A DNA stretch of 64,000 nt from Streptomyces sp. NRRL S-244 (GTDB taxonomy: Bacteria; Actinomycetota; Actinomycetes; Streptomycetales; Streptomycetaceae), in assembly GCF_000717915.1 (NCBI RefSeq), contig NZ_JOCX01000022.1, positions 31,979 to 95,978 of the forward strand. The letters are read 5' to 3'. This document shows, one piece after another, positions 37,598-46,680 of the stretch. A program made the position numbers and the translations under genes. Numbering within the stretch: position 1 is the first letter of the stretch; every line of letters begins with the position of its first letter. Under the pieces are notes generated by a model. The model was not told where the DNA came from and did not search any database. It worked only from the letters and a program-made list of their open reading frames with translations.

Positions 37598-38746
37598 TCA
37601 CGAGGGGGTGCCCGCAGGTCCGCCCGGCGTCGGGTCCGGCCCGACGGCCCTGCGGAACCGGGCTCCCGCGGGGTCGCCTTCCTCGTGCCACCAGACGCGG
37701 ACGCGCCAAGGGACGCCGTCGCCGGGGTAGTCGGGGGACGCCGCGAACCCGCGTATCAATTCGGAGCCTATGTCCTCTGCTGTCCTGTTTCTTACTTCTG
37801 TTCCGCTGTGCCACGGATGTTCCTGTACGTTCCACAGTCCGTCAGGACCGCGCACCTCGAAGCGCCACACCGCGAGCCAGGGCGTGACCTCCAGCATCGT
37901 GCGTACCTGTTCGGCGCCGAGGTGCAGCCGGGCGGCGATCTCGGGCTCGGCCACGCCCTGGATCCGGGCCGCCACCACGGCCTGGGGCAGCAGGGGTTCG
38001 GGCAGCAGGCCCTGCGCGCGCAGACGCACCAGGGAGTCGAAGGACAGGAAGCGCAGCCGCAGTTCGAGCTGGCGGCCGATGTGGTCGAGGGCCTCCTCGG
38101 CCTCCTGGGCCTCCTCCGCACCGGGGGCCGCGAGCAGCAGTTGGCGGAAACCGCCCTCCGCGTCCACCGCCCAGGCCACCGCCTCCTCGGCGGAGCCCAG
38201 CTCCGCGAGACGGTCCCCGAGGAACACCTTGGCCTGCGCGAGACCGCGCCGGTTGACCGGATCCTGTTGGTCCAGGCCCGCCCACACCTCGACCGCGGCC
38301 CGGGTCAGGTCGAGGGCGCGCTCGCCCGCCGCCCGCTCCATCGCGCTCGGGCCGGAATCGGCCTCGGGGCCCAGCGGATGGCGGGGCAGCCGTGCCTCGT
38401 CGCTCAGCGGCCAGGACAGCCAGACCCCCTGGTTGATCAGGCCCCGGGCGTACCAGCGGGCGTACTCCGGGGCGTGCCCGGCCGCCTGCTGCGCATGGCG
38501 CAGCCCCTCCTCCACGGCGGAGAGGGCCCCGGCCCGGTCACCGCCGGCGAACCGGCGGGCCGCCAGGTCGCCCAGGCGCAGACCGAGCCGCGCCGCGCAC
38601 TGCGGATCGGTCCGCGCCGGTTCGCGCAGCGCGCCGATCAGCTCCGTCAGCAGTGCCTCGGCCTCGGCCGGCGCCGCCCGTGCGGCCCCCGACCGGATCT
38701 GCGCCCATTGCGCGTCCAGCCGTAGAACGTCTTCCCGCTGCGCCAT
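37598..38746 (-). CDS. Uncharacterised TPR-like protein upstream of ctaA
   Basis: The 382-residue protein opens with Ala/Leu-rich helical repeats that look tetratricopeptide-like (RLGDLAARRFAGGDRAGALSAVEEGLRHA, DRLAELGSAEEAVAWAVDAEGGF). A helical segment with a possible helix-turn-helix follows (QAVVAARIQGVAEPEIAARLHLGAEQVRTML). The C-terminal part is Trp-rich (WNVQEHPWHSG, VPWRVRVWWHEEGD). No signal or membrane helix is seen. I know of no assigned function. It ends 34 bp before ctaA (or 4 bp, if ctaA uses TTG) and follows the ABC permease by 84 bp, so a shared transcript is likely. Confidence 0.72.
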   Translation of the reverse strand: MAQREDVLRLDAQWAQIRSGAARAAPAEAEALLTELIGALREPARTDPQCAARLGLRLGDLAARRFAGGDRAGALSAVEEGLRHAQQAAGHAPEYARWYARGLINQGVWLSWPLSDEARLPRHPLGPEADSGPSAMERAAGERALDLTRAAVEVWAGLDQQDPVNRRGLAQAKVFLGDRLAELGSAEEAVAWAVDAEGGFRQLLLAAPGAEEAQEAEEALDHIGRQLELRLRFLSFDSLVRLRAQGLLPEPLLPQAVVAARIQGVAEPEIAARLHLGAEQVRTMLEVTPWLAVWRFEVRGPDGLWNVQEHPWHSGTEVRNRTAEDIGSELIRGFAASPDYPGDGVPWRVRVWWHEEGDPAGARFRRAVGPDPTPGGPAGTPS

Positions 38747-38830
38747 GTCCGCCCCCCGGCGTCCTGGTGTGCACCGCCCCCGCGGGGCGGCGCCCATCCT
38801 CCTGCCAGGCCAACGTCCGGGGGAACGGAT

Positions 38831-39598
38831 TCACTCCCAGCGGAACAGCTTCGCGGCGGCGCCGAGTCCGAGAACGGCCCAGACGCCGAGCACGGCCACG
38901 TCCCCCCACGGCAGCCCGGCGCCGTTCCGGAGCACCTCGCGCAGCCCGTCGGACAGCGCCGAGATCGGCAGCAGTCCCAGTACGGACTGCACGGCTCCGG
39001 GGAACTTCTCCATCGGCACGATCACCCCGCCGCCGACCAGCAGCAGCAGGAACACCAGATTGGCGGCGGCCAGCGTGGCCTCGGCCTTGAGGGTGCCCGC
39101 CATCAGCAGCCCGAGCCCGGAGAAGGCGGCGGTGCCCAGCAGGACGAGCGCGGCGACCGCGAGCGGGTTGCCGTGCGGGGACCAGCCCAGCGCGAAGGCG
39201 ATCGCCGTCAGCAGCGCGATCTGGAGCACCTCGGTGACCAGCACGGACAGCGTCTTGGCGGCCATCAGCGCCCAGCGCGGCAGCGGCGAGGCGCCGAGCC
39301 GCTTGAGCACGCCGTAGCGGCGGTCGAAGCCGGTGGCGATGGCCTGCCCGGTGAAGGCGGTGGACATCACGGCCAGTGCCAGGATGCCGGGCGCGAGGAA
39401 GTCCACGGACTTGCCCGCACCCGTGTCGACGATGTCGACGGCGGAGAACAGCACCAGCAGCAGCGCCGGGATGATCACGGTCAGCAGCAGCTGCTCCCCG
39501 TTGCGCAGCAGCATCCGGGTCTCCAGCGCCGTCTGCGCCAGGATCATGCGGGACACGGGCGCGGCCCCCGGGGCGGGGGTGAACGTACCGGCGCTCAT
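38831..39598 (-). CDS. ABC transporter permease (ABC-2 type)
   Basis: The 255-residue protein has six hydrophobic segments of the ABC-2/DrrB type (LLLTVIIPALLLVLFSAV, FLAPGILALAVMSTAFTGQA, LGLLMAGTLKAEATLAAAN). It should form the membrane part of an exporter with the upstream ATPase, whose stop it overlaps by 4 bp. Substrates of this class include drugs and lipids. The location next to ctaA hints at a link to cytochrome assembly, but that is only positional. Confidence 0.9.
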   Translation of the reverse strand: MSAGTFTPAPGAAPVSRMILAQTALETRMLLRNGEQLLLTVIIPALLLVLFSAVDIVDTGAGKSVDFLAPGILALAVMSTAFTGQAIATGFDRRYGVLKRLGASPLPRWALMAAKTLSVLVTEVLQIALLTAIAFALGWSPHGNPLAVAALVLLGTAAFSGLGLLMAGTLKAEATLAAANLVFLLLLVGGGVIVPMEKFPGAVQSVLGLLPISALSDGLREVLRNGAGLPWGDVAVLGVWAVLGLGAAAKLFRWE

Positions 39599-40521
39599 GC
39601 GCGCAGCTCCTTACCGGTCAGCTCCAGAAAGACGTCCTCGAGGCTGTGCCGCTCCACCGAGAGGCTGCTCGGCATCACCCCGTGCTGGGCGCACCAGGAG
39701 GCGACGGTGGCCAGCAGCTGCGGGTCCACGGCTCCGGTGACCCGGTAGACGCCCGCGGTGAGCTCGGCGGCCTCGGTGCCGTCGGGCAGCGCCTTGAGCA
39801 GCGAGCCGAGGTCGAGGGCGGGCCGGCCGGTGAAGCGCAGGGTGTTCTCGGCGCCGCCGCGGCACAGCTGCTCGGGGCTGCCGTGAGCGATGACCCGGCC
39901 GGCGTCGACGATGGCGACCTCGTCCGCGAGCTGCTCGGCCTCGTCCATGTGGTGGGTGGTCAGGACGACGCAGACCCCGTCGGCGCGCAGTTCCCGTACG
40001 AGGTCCCAGGTCGCCCGGCGGGCCTGCGGGTCGAGCCCCGCGGTCGGCTCGTCCAGGAAGACCAGCTCGGGGCGGCCGACCACGGCCATGGCCAGGGCCA
40101 GACGCTGCTGCTGGCCGCCGGAGAGGCGGCGGTAGGCGGTGCGGCCGCAGCCGCCCAGCCCGAGCCGCTCGACCAGGACGTCCACGTCGAGCGGGCGGGC
40201 GTACAGCTTGGCCATGTGGCGCAGCATCTCGACGGCGCGGGCGCCGGAGTAGACCCCGCCGGACTGGAGCATCACGCCGATCCGCGGGCGCAGGGCGCCG
40301 GCCTGGGCGACCGGGTCGAGGCCGAGGACGCGGACGCTGCCGGCGTCGGGGCGGCGGTAGCCCTCGCAGGTCTCCACGGTGGTGGTCTTGCCCGCGCCGT
40401 TGGGGCCGAGGACTGCGGTGACCGAGGCCTTGCGGACGGTGAGGTCGAGACCGTCCACCGCTGTTTTGGGCCCGTACCGCTTCACCAGTCCGCGGATCTC
40501 CACGGCGGGGTCATTGCTCAT
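39595..40521 (-). CDS. ABC transporter ATP-binding protein (DrrA-like)
   Basis: The 308-residue ATPase has Walker A GPNGAGKTTTVE near residue 40, the Q-loop region IGVMLQSGGVY, signature LSGGQQQRLALAMA, Walker B LVFLDEPTAGLD, an H-loop (LTTHHMDEAEQL), and a C-terminal extension of the DrrA type. It pairs with the overlapping permease gene as an exporter. It is the first gene of the reverse run ABC-permease-unknown-ctaA, and is divergent from sufR. Confidence 0.92.
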   Translation of the reverse strand: MSNDPAVEIRGLVKRYGPKTAVDGLDLTVRKASVTAVLGPNGAGKTTTVETCEGYRRPDAGSVRVLGLDPVAQAGALRPRIGVMLQSGGVYSGARAVEMLRHMAKLYARPLDVDVLVERLGLGGCGRTAYRRLSGGQQQRLALAMAVVGRPELVFLDEPTAGLDPQARRATWDLVRELRADGVCVVLTTHHMDEAEQLADEVAIVDAGRVIAHGSPEQLCRGGAENTLRFTGRPALDLGSLLKALPDGTEAAELTAGVYRVTGAVDPQLLATVASWCAQHGVMPSSLSVERHSLEDVFLELTGKELRA

Positions 40522-40591
40522 GCGGGTGAGTCTACGGAGCCGGGAAGGGGGTCCTCGGCCCCGGGGTGAAGCGTTGTCGGGCTCCGCATTC

Positions 40592-40647
40592 GTGACTTTT
40601 TCAGTCGTGCGGTCCTGTACGGGTCAGCCGGTTTCAGTGACTTTTTC
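40592..40647. repeat. Direct repeat GTGACTTTTTC x2 in the ABC/sufR spacer
   Basis: Two perfect 11-bp copies (40592-40602 and 40637-40647) are 45 bp apart in the 344-bp divergent region 40522-40865. The rest of this region holds a GTGTACCG doublet with the palindrome CCGGTGTACCGG (40713-40724) and the sufR promoter region; no gene is visible. Confidence 0.55.
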
Positions 40648-40771
40648 GCCAACGTGATGTCCACCGTTTCCGGAACCGCCGTCTGCGGGGGATTGCTGGT
40701 GGGAGCCGTGTACCGGTGTACCGGAGGGGCTCAGCGGGATCGCGGATCATTCCCTTCCGTTTAACTCTGCG

Positions 40772-40800
40772 TAGACAAATTAGGTAACCCTTAGTGATAG
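40772..40800 (+). promoter_or_regulatory. Candidate sufR promoter with half iron-box
   Basis: TAGACA (40772-40777) and TGATAG (40795-40800) are 17 bp apart. The spacer begins with TTAGGTAACCCTTA (40780-40793), which matches the first 14 positions of the DmdR/IdeR iron box except one, whereas the last five do not match. Both the promoter and any iron-box role are tentative. Confidence 0.35.
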
Positions 40801-40865
40801 AGGCCACCAGGAGTGGCCCCGGTCACGGCTTGTCGGGGCTCGACTAATTACGCAACAATGGCGTT

Positions 40866-41627
40866 GTGAAATACGGCGAACGGATGATCGAGACCCCCCA
40901 GGGGGAACTCGCTACCGGGGAGCGGTCAACCCGCAACCGGGTCGCGCGCTCCATCCTGGACCACGGTCCCTCGACCGTCGCCGACCTCGCAGCGCGTCTC
41001 GGCCTCACCCAGGCCGCCGTCCGCCGCCACCTCGACACGCTCGTCGCCGACGACGTGGTCGAGCCCCGTGAGCAGCGCGTCTACGGTGCACGCACCCGGG
41101 GCCGGCCCGCCAAGGTCTTCGCGCTGACCGACTGCGGCCGCGACGCGTTCGACCAGTCCTACGACTCGCTCGCCGCGGACGCACTGCGCTGGATCGCGCA
41201 GGCCGCCGGCGGGGGCGAGCAGGGAGAGGCGGCCGTCGCCGCCTTCGCCAGGGCGCGCATGGACGCACAGGCCGAGACCTACCGGGAAAGCCTGGACGCC
41301 GCCGCCCCCGCGGAACGCACCGAGGCCCTTGCCAAGGCGTTGACCGCGGACGGGTACGCTGCTACGGCCAAGAGCGCTCCCGGTCCGCACAGCGGTGAAC
41401 AGCTCTGCCAGCACCACTGCCCGGTCGCCCACGTCGCCGAGCAGTTCCCGCAGCTCTGCGAGGCGGAGACCGAGGTCTTCTCCCGCCTGCTCGGGACGCA
41501 TGTGCAGCGCCTCGCCACGATCGCCCACGGCGACGGGGTGTGCACCACCTTCATCCCGCGAGGCGCGGGCACCACACAGAACGACACATCAGCATCTGCC
41601 AGCACGGCCGGGAGGAACCCCGCATGA
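40866..41627 (+). CDS. sufR: SufR-type Fe-S-sensing transcriptional regulator
   Basis: The 253-residue protein has an N-terminal winged helix ([34 protein letters not shown]) and the basic wing [18 protein letters not shown]-terminal cysteine cluster ([19 protein letters not shown], with another Cys in GDGVC) fits a cluster-binding SufR repressor. In actinobacteria and cyanobacteria SufR represses the suf operon when Fe-S supply is adequate. The start is GTG at 40866. Its stop overlaps the sufB start (ATGA), so sensor and assembly genes are one coupled transcript. Confidence 0.92.
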   Translation: MKYGERMIETPQGELATGERSTRNRVARSILDHGPSTVADLAARLGLTQAAVRRHLDTLVADDVVEPREQRVYGARTRGRPAKVFALTDCGRDAFDQSYDSLAADALRWIAQAAGGGEQGEAAVAAFARARMDAQAETYRESLDAAAPAERTEALAKALTADGYAATAKSAPGPHSGEQLCQHHCPVAHVAEQFPQLCEAETEVFSRLLGTHVQRLATIAHGDGVCTTFIPRGAGTTQNDTSASASTAGRNPA

Positions 41628-43039
41628 CCACGGAGACTGCTCACCCTGAGCTTGAGGGTCTGGGCAACTACGAGTACGGCTGGGCCGACTCCGACGCGGC
41701 CGGCTCGGCTGCCAAGCGAGGCCTGTCGGAGGACGTCGTCCGCGACATCTCGTCGAAGAAGAACGAGCCCGAGTGGATGCTGAAGCTCCGCCTCAAGGGC
41801 CTGAAGCTCTTCGACAAGAAGCCCATGCCGACCTGGGGCTCCGACCTCTCCGGCATCGACTTCGACAACATCAAGTACTTCGTGCGCTCCACCGAGAAGC
41901 AGGCCGCTTCGTGGGAGGACCTGCCCGAGGACATCAAGAACACGTACGACAAGCTCGGCATCCCGGAGGCGGAGAAGCAGCGCCTCGTCGCCGGTGTCGC
42001 GGCCCAGTACGAGTCCGAGGTCGTCTACCACCAGATCCGCGAGGACCTGGAGGAGCAGGGCGTCATCTTCCTCGACACGGACACCGCGCTCAAGGAGCAC
42101 CCGGAGCTCTTCCAGGAGTACTTCGGCACGGTCATCCCGGTCGGCGACAACAAGTTCGCGTCGCTGAACACCGCCGTGTGGTCGGGCGGCTCGTTCATCT
42201 ACGTGCCCAAGGGCGTCAAGGTCGACATCCCGCTCCAGGCCTACTTCCGCATCAACACGGAGAACATGGGCCAGTTCGAGCGGACGCTGATCATCGTCGA
42301 CGAGGACGCGTACGTCCACTACGTCGAGGGCTGCACCGCCCCGATCTACTCCTCGGACTCGCTGCACAGCGCCGTGGTCGAGATCATCGTGAAGAAGGGC
42401 GGCCGCTGCCGCTACACGACGATCCAGAACTGGTCGAACAACGTCTACAACCTGGTCACCAAGCGCGCCGTGGCGTACGAGGGCGCGACCATGGAGTGGA
42501 TCGACGGCAACATCGGTTCCAAGGTCACCATGAAGTACCCGGCCGTCTACCTGATGGGCGAGCACGCCAAGGGCGAGACCCTGTCGATCGCCTTCGCGGG
42601 CGAGGGCCAGCACCAGGACGCCGGCTCCAAGATGGTCCACATGGCGCCGAACACCTCCTCGAACATCGTCTCCAAGTCGGTGGCCCGAGGCGGCGGCCGC
42701 ACCTCGTACCGCGGCCTGGTCGAGATCGGCGAGGGCGCCCACGGCTCCAAGTCGAACGTGCTCTGCGACGCGCTCCTGGTCGACACGATCTCCCGCTCGG
42801 ACACGTACCCGTACGTGGACGTCCGCGAGGACGACGTCTCCATGGGCCACGAGGCCACCGTCTCCAAGGTCTCCGAGGACCAGCTCTTCTACCTGATGAG
42901 CCGCGGTCTGACGGAGTTCGAGGCCATGGCCATGATCGTGCGCGGCTTCGTCGAGCCCATCGCGCGCGAGCTGCCCATGGAGTACGCGCTGGAGCTCAAC
43001 CGGCTGATCGAGCTGCAGATGGAGGGCTCGGTCGGTTAA
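41624..43039 (+). CDS. sufB: Fe-S cluster scaffold subunit SufB
   Basis: SufB is the scaffold of the SufBCD complex. The 471-residue protein shows the family blocks [71 protein letters not shown] and the C-terminal [17 protein letters not shown]. The Cys in NVLCDAL and late Glu/His residues are consistent with cluster binding. It starts within the sufR stop and is followed after 89 bp by sufD. No intein is present, unlike mycobacterial SufB. Confidence 0.97.
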   Translation: MTTETAHPELEGLGNYEYGWADSDAAGSAAKRGLSEDVVRDISSKKNEPEWMLKLRLKGLKLFDKKPMPTWGSDLSGIDFDNIKYFVRSTEKQAASWEDLPEDIKNTYDKLGIPEAEKQRLVAGVAAQYESEVVYHQIREDLEEQGVIFLDTDTALKEHPELFQEYFGTVIPVGDNKFASLNTAVWSGGSFIYVPKGVKVDIPLQAYFRINTENMGQFERTLIIVDEDAYVHYVEGCTAPIYSSDSLHSAVVEIIVKKGGRCRYTTIQNWSNNVYNLVTKRAVAYEGATMEWIDGNIGSKVTMKYPAVYLMGEHAKGETLSIAFAGEGQHQDAGSKMVHMAPNTSSNIVSKSVARGGGRTSYRGLVEIGEGAHGSKSNVLCDALLVDTISRSDTYPYVDVREDDVSMGHEATVSKVSEDQLFYLMSRGLTEFEAMAMIVRGFVEPIARELPMEYALELNRLIELQMEGSVG

Positions 43040-43128
43040 TCCCCGACCCGCCCACCACCAGCTCCACGGTCCGCGCCCCCGGCGGGCCGAGGATCGTAAC
43101 GACGTAGGAAGAGAGCAAGACGACAGCC

Positions 43129-44307
43129 ATGGCTGAGGCTCAGAACATTCCGGCGGGTTCGACCACCGCCGGCGCGATCGCGGTGGCCGCCGAGTCCACC
43201 GTCGCCACCCGGATGAGCGCACCCCCGTCCTTCGACGTGGCGGACTTCCCGGTCCCCCACGGCCGCGAGGAGGAGTGGCGGTTCACCCCGCTGGCGCGCC
43301 TGCGTGGTCTGCACGACGGCACCGCGGTCGCCAACGGCACCATGAAGGCCCAGATCGACGCGCCCGAAGGCGTCACCGTCGAGTCGGTGGAGCGCGACGA
43401 CGCGCGCATCGGCAAGGCCGGCACCCCGGTGGACCGGATCGCCGCCCAGGCGTTCACGTCCTTCGCCAAGGCCACGGTCGTCACCGTGCCCAAGGAGGCC
43501 GTCCTGACCGAGCCGGTGCGCGTCTCGCTGCACGGCGAGGGCGGCACGACCTTCGGGCACACCGTGTTCGACGTCCAGGCCTTCGCCGAGGCCGTCATCG
43601 TCATCGACCACACCGGTGACGGCGTGCGCGCCGCCAACGTCGACTTCCTCGTCGGCGACGGCGCCAAGCTCACCGTCGTCTCCGTGCAGGACTGGGACGA
43701 CACCGCCGTCCACTGCTCCCAGCACAACACGCTGATCGGCCGCGACGCGACCTTCAAGTCGATCGTGGTCACCTTCGGCGGCGACGTCGTACGCCTGCAC
43801 CCGCGGATCAGCTACGCGGGCCCCGGCGGCGAGGCCGAGCTCCTCGGCCTGTACTTCACGGACGCCGACCAGCACCAGGAGCACCGCCTCCTGGTCACGC
43901 ACGACGCCCCGCACTGCAAGTCGCACGTGGTCTACAAGGGCGCGCTGCAGGGCGAGGGCGCCCACGCCGTCTGGATCGGCGACGTCCTCATCGAGAAGAG
44001 CGCCGAGGGCACCGACACCTACGAGATGAACCGCAACCTCGTCCTGACGGACGGCGCGCGGGTCGACTCGGTGCCGAACCTGGAGATCGAGACCGGCGAG
44101 ATCGTCGGCGCCGGCCACGCCTCCGCGACCGGCCGCTTCGACGACGAGCAGCTCTTCTACCTCCAGGCCCGCGGCATCCCGGCCGACGAGGCCCGGCGCC
44201 TGGTCGTGCGCGGCTTCTTCGCCGAGCTCGTCCAGCAGATCGGTGTCCCGGACATCGAGGAGCGCCTGCTCGCCAAGATCGAGACCGAGCTCGAGGCGTC
44301 CGTCTGA
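43129..44307 (+). CDS. sufD: Fe-S cluster assembly protein SufD
   Basis: The 392-residue SufB paralogue shares the beta-helix core (LSVQDWDDTAVHCSQH-like region, HPRISYAGPGGEAELLGLYF) and the helical C-terminus YLQARGIPADEARRLVVRGFFAELV. SufD pairs with SufB and SufC and is needed for iron acquisition by the scaffold. Its stop overlaps the start of the Rieske ferredoxin gene (TGATG). Confidence 0.96.
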   Translation: MAEAQNIPAGSTTAGAIAVAAESTVATRMSAPPSFDVADFPVPHGREEEWRFTPLARLRGLHDGTAVANGTMKAQIDAPEGVTVESVERDDARIGKAGTPVDRIAAQAFTSFAKATVVTVPKEAVLTEPVRVSLHGEGGTTFGHTVFDVQAFAEAVIVIDHTGDGVRAANVDFLVGDGAKLTVVSVQDWDDTAVHCSQHNTLIGRDATFKSIVVTFGGDVVRLHPRISYAGPGGEAELLGLYFTDADQHQEHRLLVTHDAPHCKSHVVYKGALQGEGAHAVWIGDVLIEKSAEGTDTYEMNRNLVLTDGARVDSVPNLEIETGEIVGAGHASATGRFDDEQLFYLQARGIPADEARRLVVRGFFAELVQQIGVPDIEERLLAKIETELEASV

Positions 44308-44624
44308 TGACCTACGTCAAGGCCTGTGCGCTGAGCGAGCTGGAGGAGAACACCCCGAAGCGGGTGGAACTCGACGGCACGCCGGTGTCCATCGTCTCCA
44401 CCGAGGGGGAGGTGTTCGCGATCAACGACATCTGCTCGCACGCGAACGTCTCGCTCTCGGAGGGCGAGGTCGAGGACTGCATGATCGAGTGCTGGCTGCA
44501 CGGGTCCTCGTTCGACCTGCGCACCGGCAAGCCGTCCGGTCTGCCCGCGACCCGCCCGGTTCCCGTATACCCCGTAAAGATCGACGGGGGCGACGTGCTC
44601 GTCTCCCTCACCCAGGAGTCCTGA
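44307..44624 (+). CDS. Rieske-type ferredoxin inside the suf operon
   Basis: The 105-residue soluble protein has the Rieske ligands C43/H45 (DICSHANV) and C62/H65 (ECWLHGS). It lacks the extra disulfide cysteines, which places it with low-potential non-heme dioxygenase-type Rieske ferredoxins (NirD/HcaC-like). No signal peptide. It begins on the last base of sufD and ends seven bases before sufC, so it is made with the Suf machinery. It may supply electrons for cluster assembly or be an early cluster acceptor; neither is proven by sequence. Confidence 0.92.
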   Translation: MTYVKACALSELEENTPKRVELDGTPVSIVSTEGEVFAINDICSHANVSLSEGEVEDCMIECWLHGSSFDLRTGKPSGLPATRPVPVYPVKIDGGDVLVSLTQES

Positions 44625-44631
44625 GGTATCC

Positions 44632-45405
44632 ATGGCAACGCTTGAAATCCACGACCTGCACGTCTCCGTCGAGACCGGTGACTCGGCGAGTGGCGCCCGC
44701 GAGATCCTCAAGGGTGTCGACCTCACCGTCAAGGCCGGCGAGACGCACGCCATCATGGGTCCGAACGGCTCCGGCAAGTCCACGCTGGCGTACTCCCTCG
44801 CCGGTCACCCGAAGTACACCATCACCAGTGGCACCGTGACCCTCGACGGCGAAGACGTCCTGGAGATGTCCGTCGACGAGCGCGCCCGCGCCGGCGTCTT
44901 CCTCGCCATGCAGTACCCGGTCGAGGTCCCCGGCGTCTCGGTCTCCAACTTCCTGCGTACGTCGGCCACCGCCATCCGCGGCGAGGCCCCGAAGCTGCGC
45001 ACCTGGGTGAAGGAGGTCAAGTCCGCGATGGAGCAGCTCCAGATGGACCCGGCCTTCGCCGAGCGCAACGTCAACGAGGGCTTCTCCGGCGGTGAGAAGA
45101 AGCGCCACGAGATCCTCCAGCTGGAGCTCCTCAAGCCGAAGATCGCGATCCTCGACGAGACCGACTCCGGCCTCGACGTCGACGCCCTGCGCATCGTCTC
45201 CGAGGGCGTCAACCGCGTCCGCGAGACCGGTGAGGTCGGCACCCTGCTGATCACCCACTACACGCGCATCCTGCGCTACATCAAGCCCGACTTCGTGCAC
45301 GTGTTCGCGAACGGCCGCATCGCCGAGTCCGGTGGCGCCGAGCTGGCGGACCAGCTGGAGGCCGAGGGCTACGACAAGTACGTGAAGGGTGGCGCGACCG
45401 CGTGA
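44632..45405 (+). CDS. sufC: Fe-S cluster assembly ATPase SufC
   Basis: SufC is the ABC-type ATPase that drives conformational change in SufBCD. The 257-residue protein has Walker A GPNGSGKSTLAYSLAG, the SufC-specific signature FSGGEKKRHEILQ, Walker B IAILDETDSGLDVDAL and the H-loop ITHYTRIL. Its stop overlaps the GTG of sufS. Confidence 0.97.
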   Translation: MATLEIHDLHVSVETGDSASGAREILKGVDLTVKAGETHAIMGPNGSGKSTLAYSLAGHPKYTITSGTVTLDGEDVLEMSVDERARAGVFLAMQYPVEVPGVSVSNFLRTSATAIRGEAPKLRTWVKEVKSAMEQLQMDPAFAERNVNEGFSGGEKKRHEILQLELLKPKIAILDETDSGLDVDALRIVSEGVNRVRETGEVGTLLITHYTRILRYIKPDFVHVFANGRIAESGGAELADQLEAEGYDKYVKGGATA

Positions 45406-46658
45406 CACAGCTGCCTGGCCTCCTCGACATCGAGGCGATCCGCAAGGACTTCCCCCTTCTGGATCGTGTGGTCCACGACGGGAAGAAGATCGTTTACCTG
45501 GACAACGCGGCGACTTCGCAGAAGCCGCGCCAGGTGCTCGACGCGCTGAACGAGTACTACGAGCAGCACAACGCCAACGTCCACCGCGGCGTGCACGTGC
45601 TCGCCGAGGAGGCCACGGCGCTGTACGAGGGCGCCCGCGACAAGGTCGCCGCCTTCATCAACGCGCCGAGCCGCGATGAGGTGATCTTCACCAAGAACGC
45701 CTCGGAGTCGCTCAACCTGGTCGCGAACATGCTCGGCTGGGCGGACGAGCCCTACCGGGTCGACCGCGAGACCGAGATCGCCATCACGGAGATGGAGCAC
45801 CACTCCAACATCGTCCCGTGGCAGCTGCTCTCGCAGCGCACCGGCGCGAAGCTGAAGTGGTTCGGTCTCACCGACGACGGCCGGCTCGACCTGTCCGACA
45901 TCGAAGAGGTCATCACGGAGAAGACGAAGATCGTCTCCTTCACGCTGGTCTCCAACATCATGGGCACGATCAACCCGGTCGAGGCGATCGTCCGGCGCGC
46001 GCAGGAGGTCGGCGCGCTGGTGCTGATCGACGCCTCGCAGGCCGCTCCGCACATGCCGCTGGACGTCCAGGCGCTCGGCGCCGACTTCGTGGCCTTCACC
46101 GGCCACAAGATGTGCGGCCCGACCGGCATCGGCGTGCTCTGGGGCCGCCAGGAGCTCCTGGAGGACCTGCCCCCGTTCCTCGGCGGCGGCGAGATGATCG
46201 AGACCGTGTCGATGCACGCCTCGACGTACGCCCCGGCGCCCCACAAGTTCGAGGCGGGTACGCCCCCGATCGCCCAGGCCGTGGGCCTCGGCGCGGCCGT
46301 GGACTACCTCACCGCGATCGGCATGGACAAGATCGCCGCGCACGAGCACGCGATCACCGAGTACGCGGTGAAGCGCCTCCTGGAGGTCCCCGACCTGCGG
46401 ATCATCGGCCCCACCACGGCCGAGGACCGCGGCGCCGCGATCTCCTTCACGCTCGGTGACATCCACCCCCACGACGTGGGCCAGGTCCTGGACGAGCAGG
46501 GCATCGCGGTCCGCGTGGGACACCACTGCGCGCGCCCGGTCTGCCTGCGCTACGGAATTCCCGCGACCACGCGAGCGTCTTTCTACCTGTACTCCTCTCC
46601 GGCCGATGTCGACGCGCTGATCGACGGGCTGGAGCACGTACGGAACTTCTTCGGCTGA
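45402..46658 (+). CDS. sufS: Cysteine desulfurase SufS (class II)
   Basis: It removes sulfur from cysteine with PLP, giving a persulfide for cluster assembly. The 418-residue aminotransferase-fold protein has the PLP-lysine region DFVAFTGHKMCGPTG, DASQAAPHMP (Asp binding PLP nitrogen), and the active-site Cys loop VRVGHHCARPVC. The GTG start overlaps sufC. The sulfur acceptor is presumably the SufU encoded 22 bp downstream. Confidence 0.97.
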   Translation: MTQLPGLLDIEAIRKDFPLLDRVVHDGKKIVYLDNAATSQKPRQVLDALNEYYEQHNANVHRGVHVLAEEATALYEGARDKVAAFINAPSRDEVIFTKNASESLNLVANMLGWADEPYRVDRETEIAITEMEHHSNIVPWQLLSQRTGAKLKWFGLTDDGRLDLSDIEEVITEKTKIVSFTLVSNIMGTINPVEAIVRRAQEVGALVLIDASQAAPHMPLDVQALGADFVAFTGHKMCGPTGIGVLWGRQELLEDLPPFLGGGEMIETVSMHASTYAPAPHKFEAGTPPIAQAVGLGAAVDYLTAIGMDKIAAHEHAITEYAVKRLLEVPDLRIIGPTTAEDRGAAISFTLGDIHPHDVGQVLDEQGIAVRVGHHCARPVCLRYGIPATTRASFYLYSSPADVDALIDGLEHVRNFFG

Positions 46659-46680
46659 CGAGGGCGACGAGGACGACGCA

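Noticed and set aside
41624..43039. Intein in SufB
   Set aside because: The protein has normal length and continuous family blocks; the intein of some mycobacterial SufB proteins is absent.
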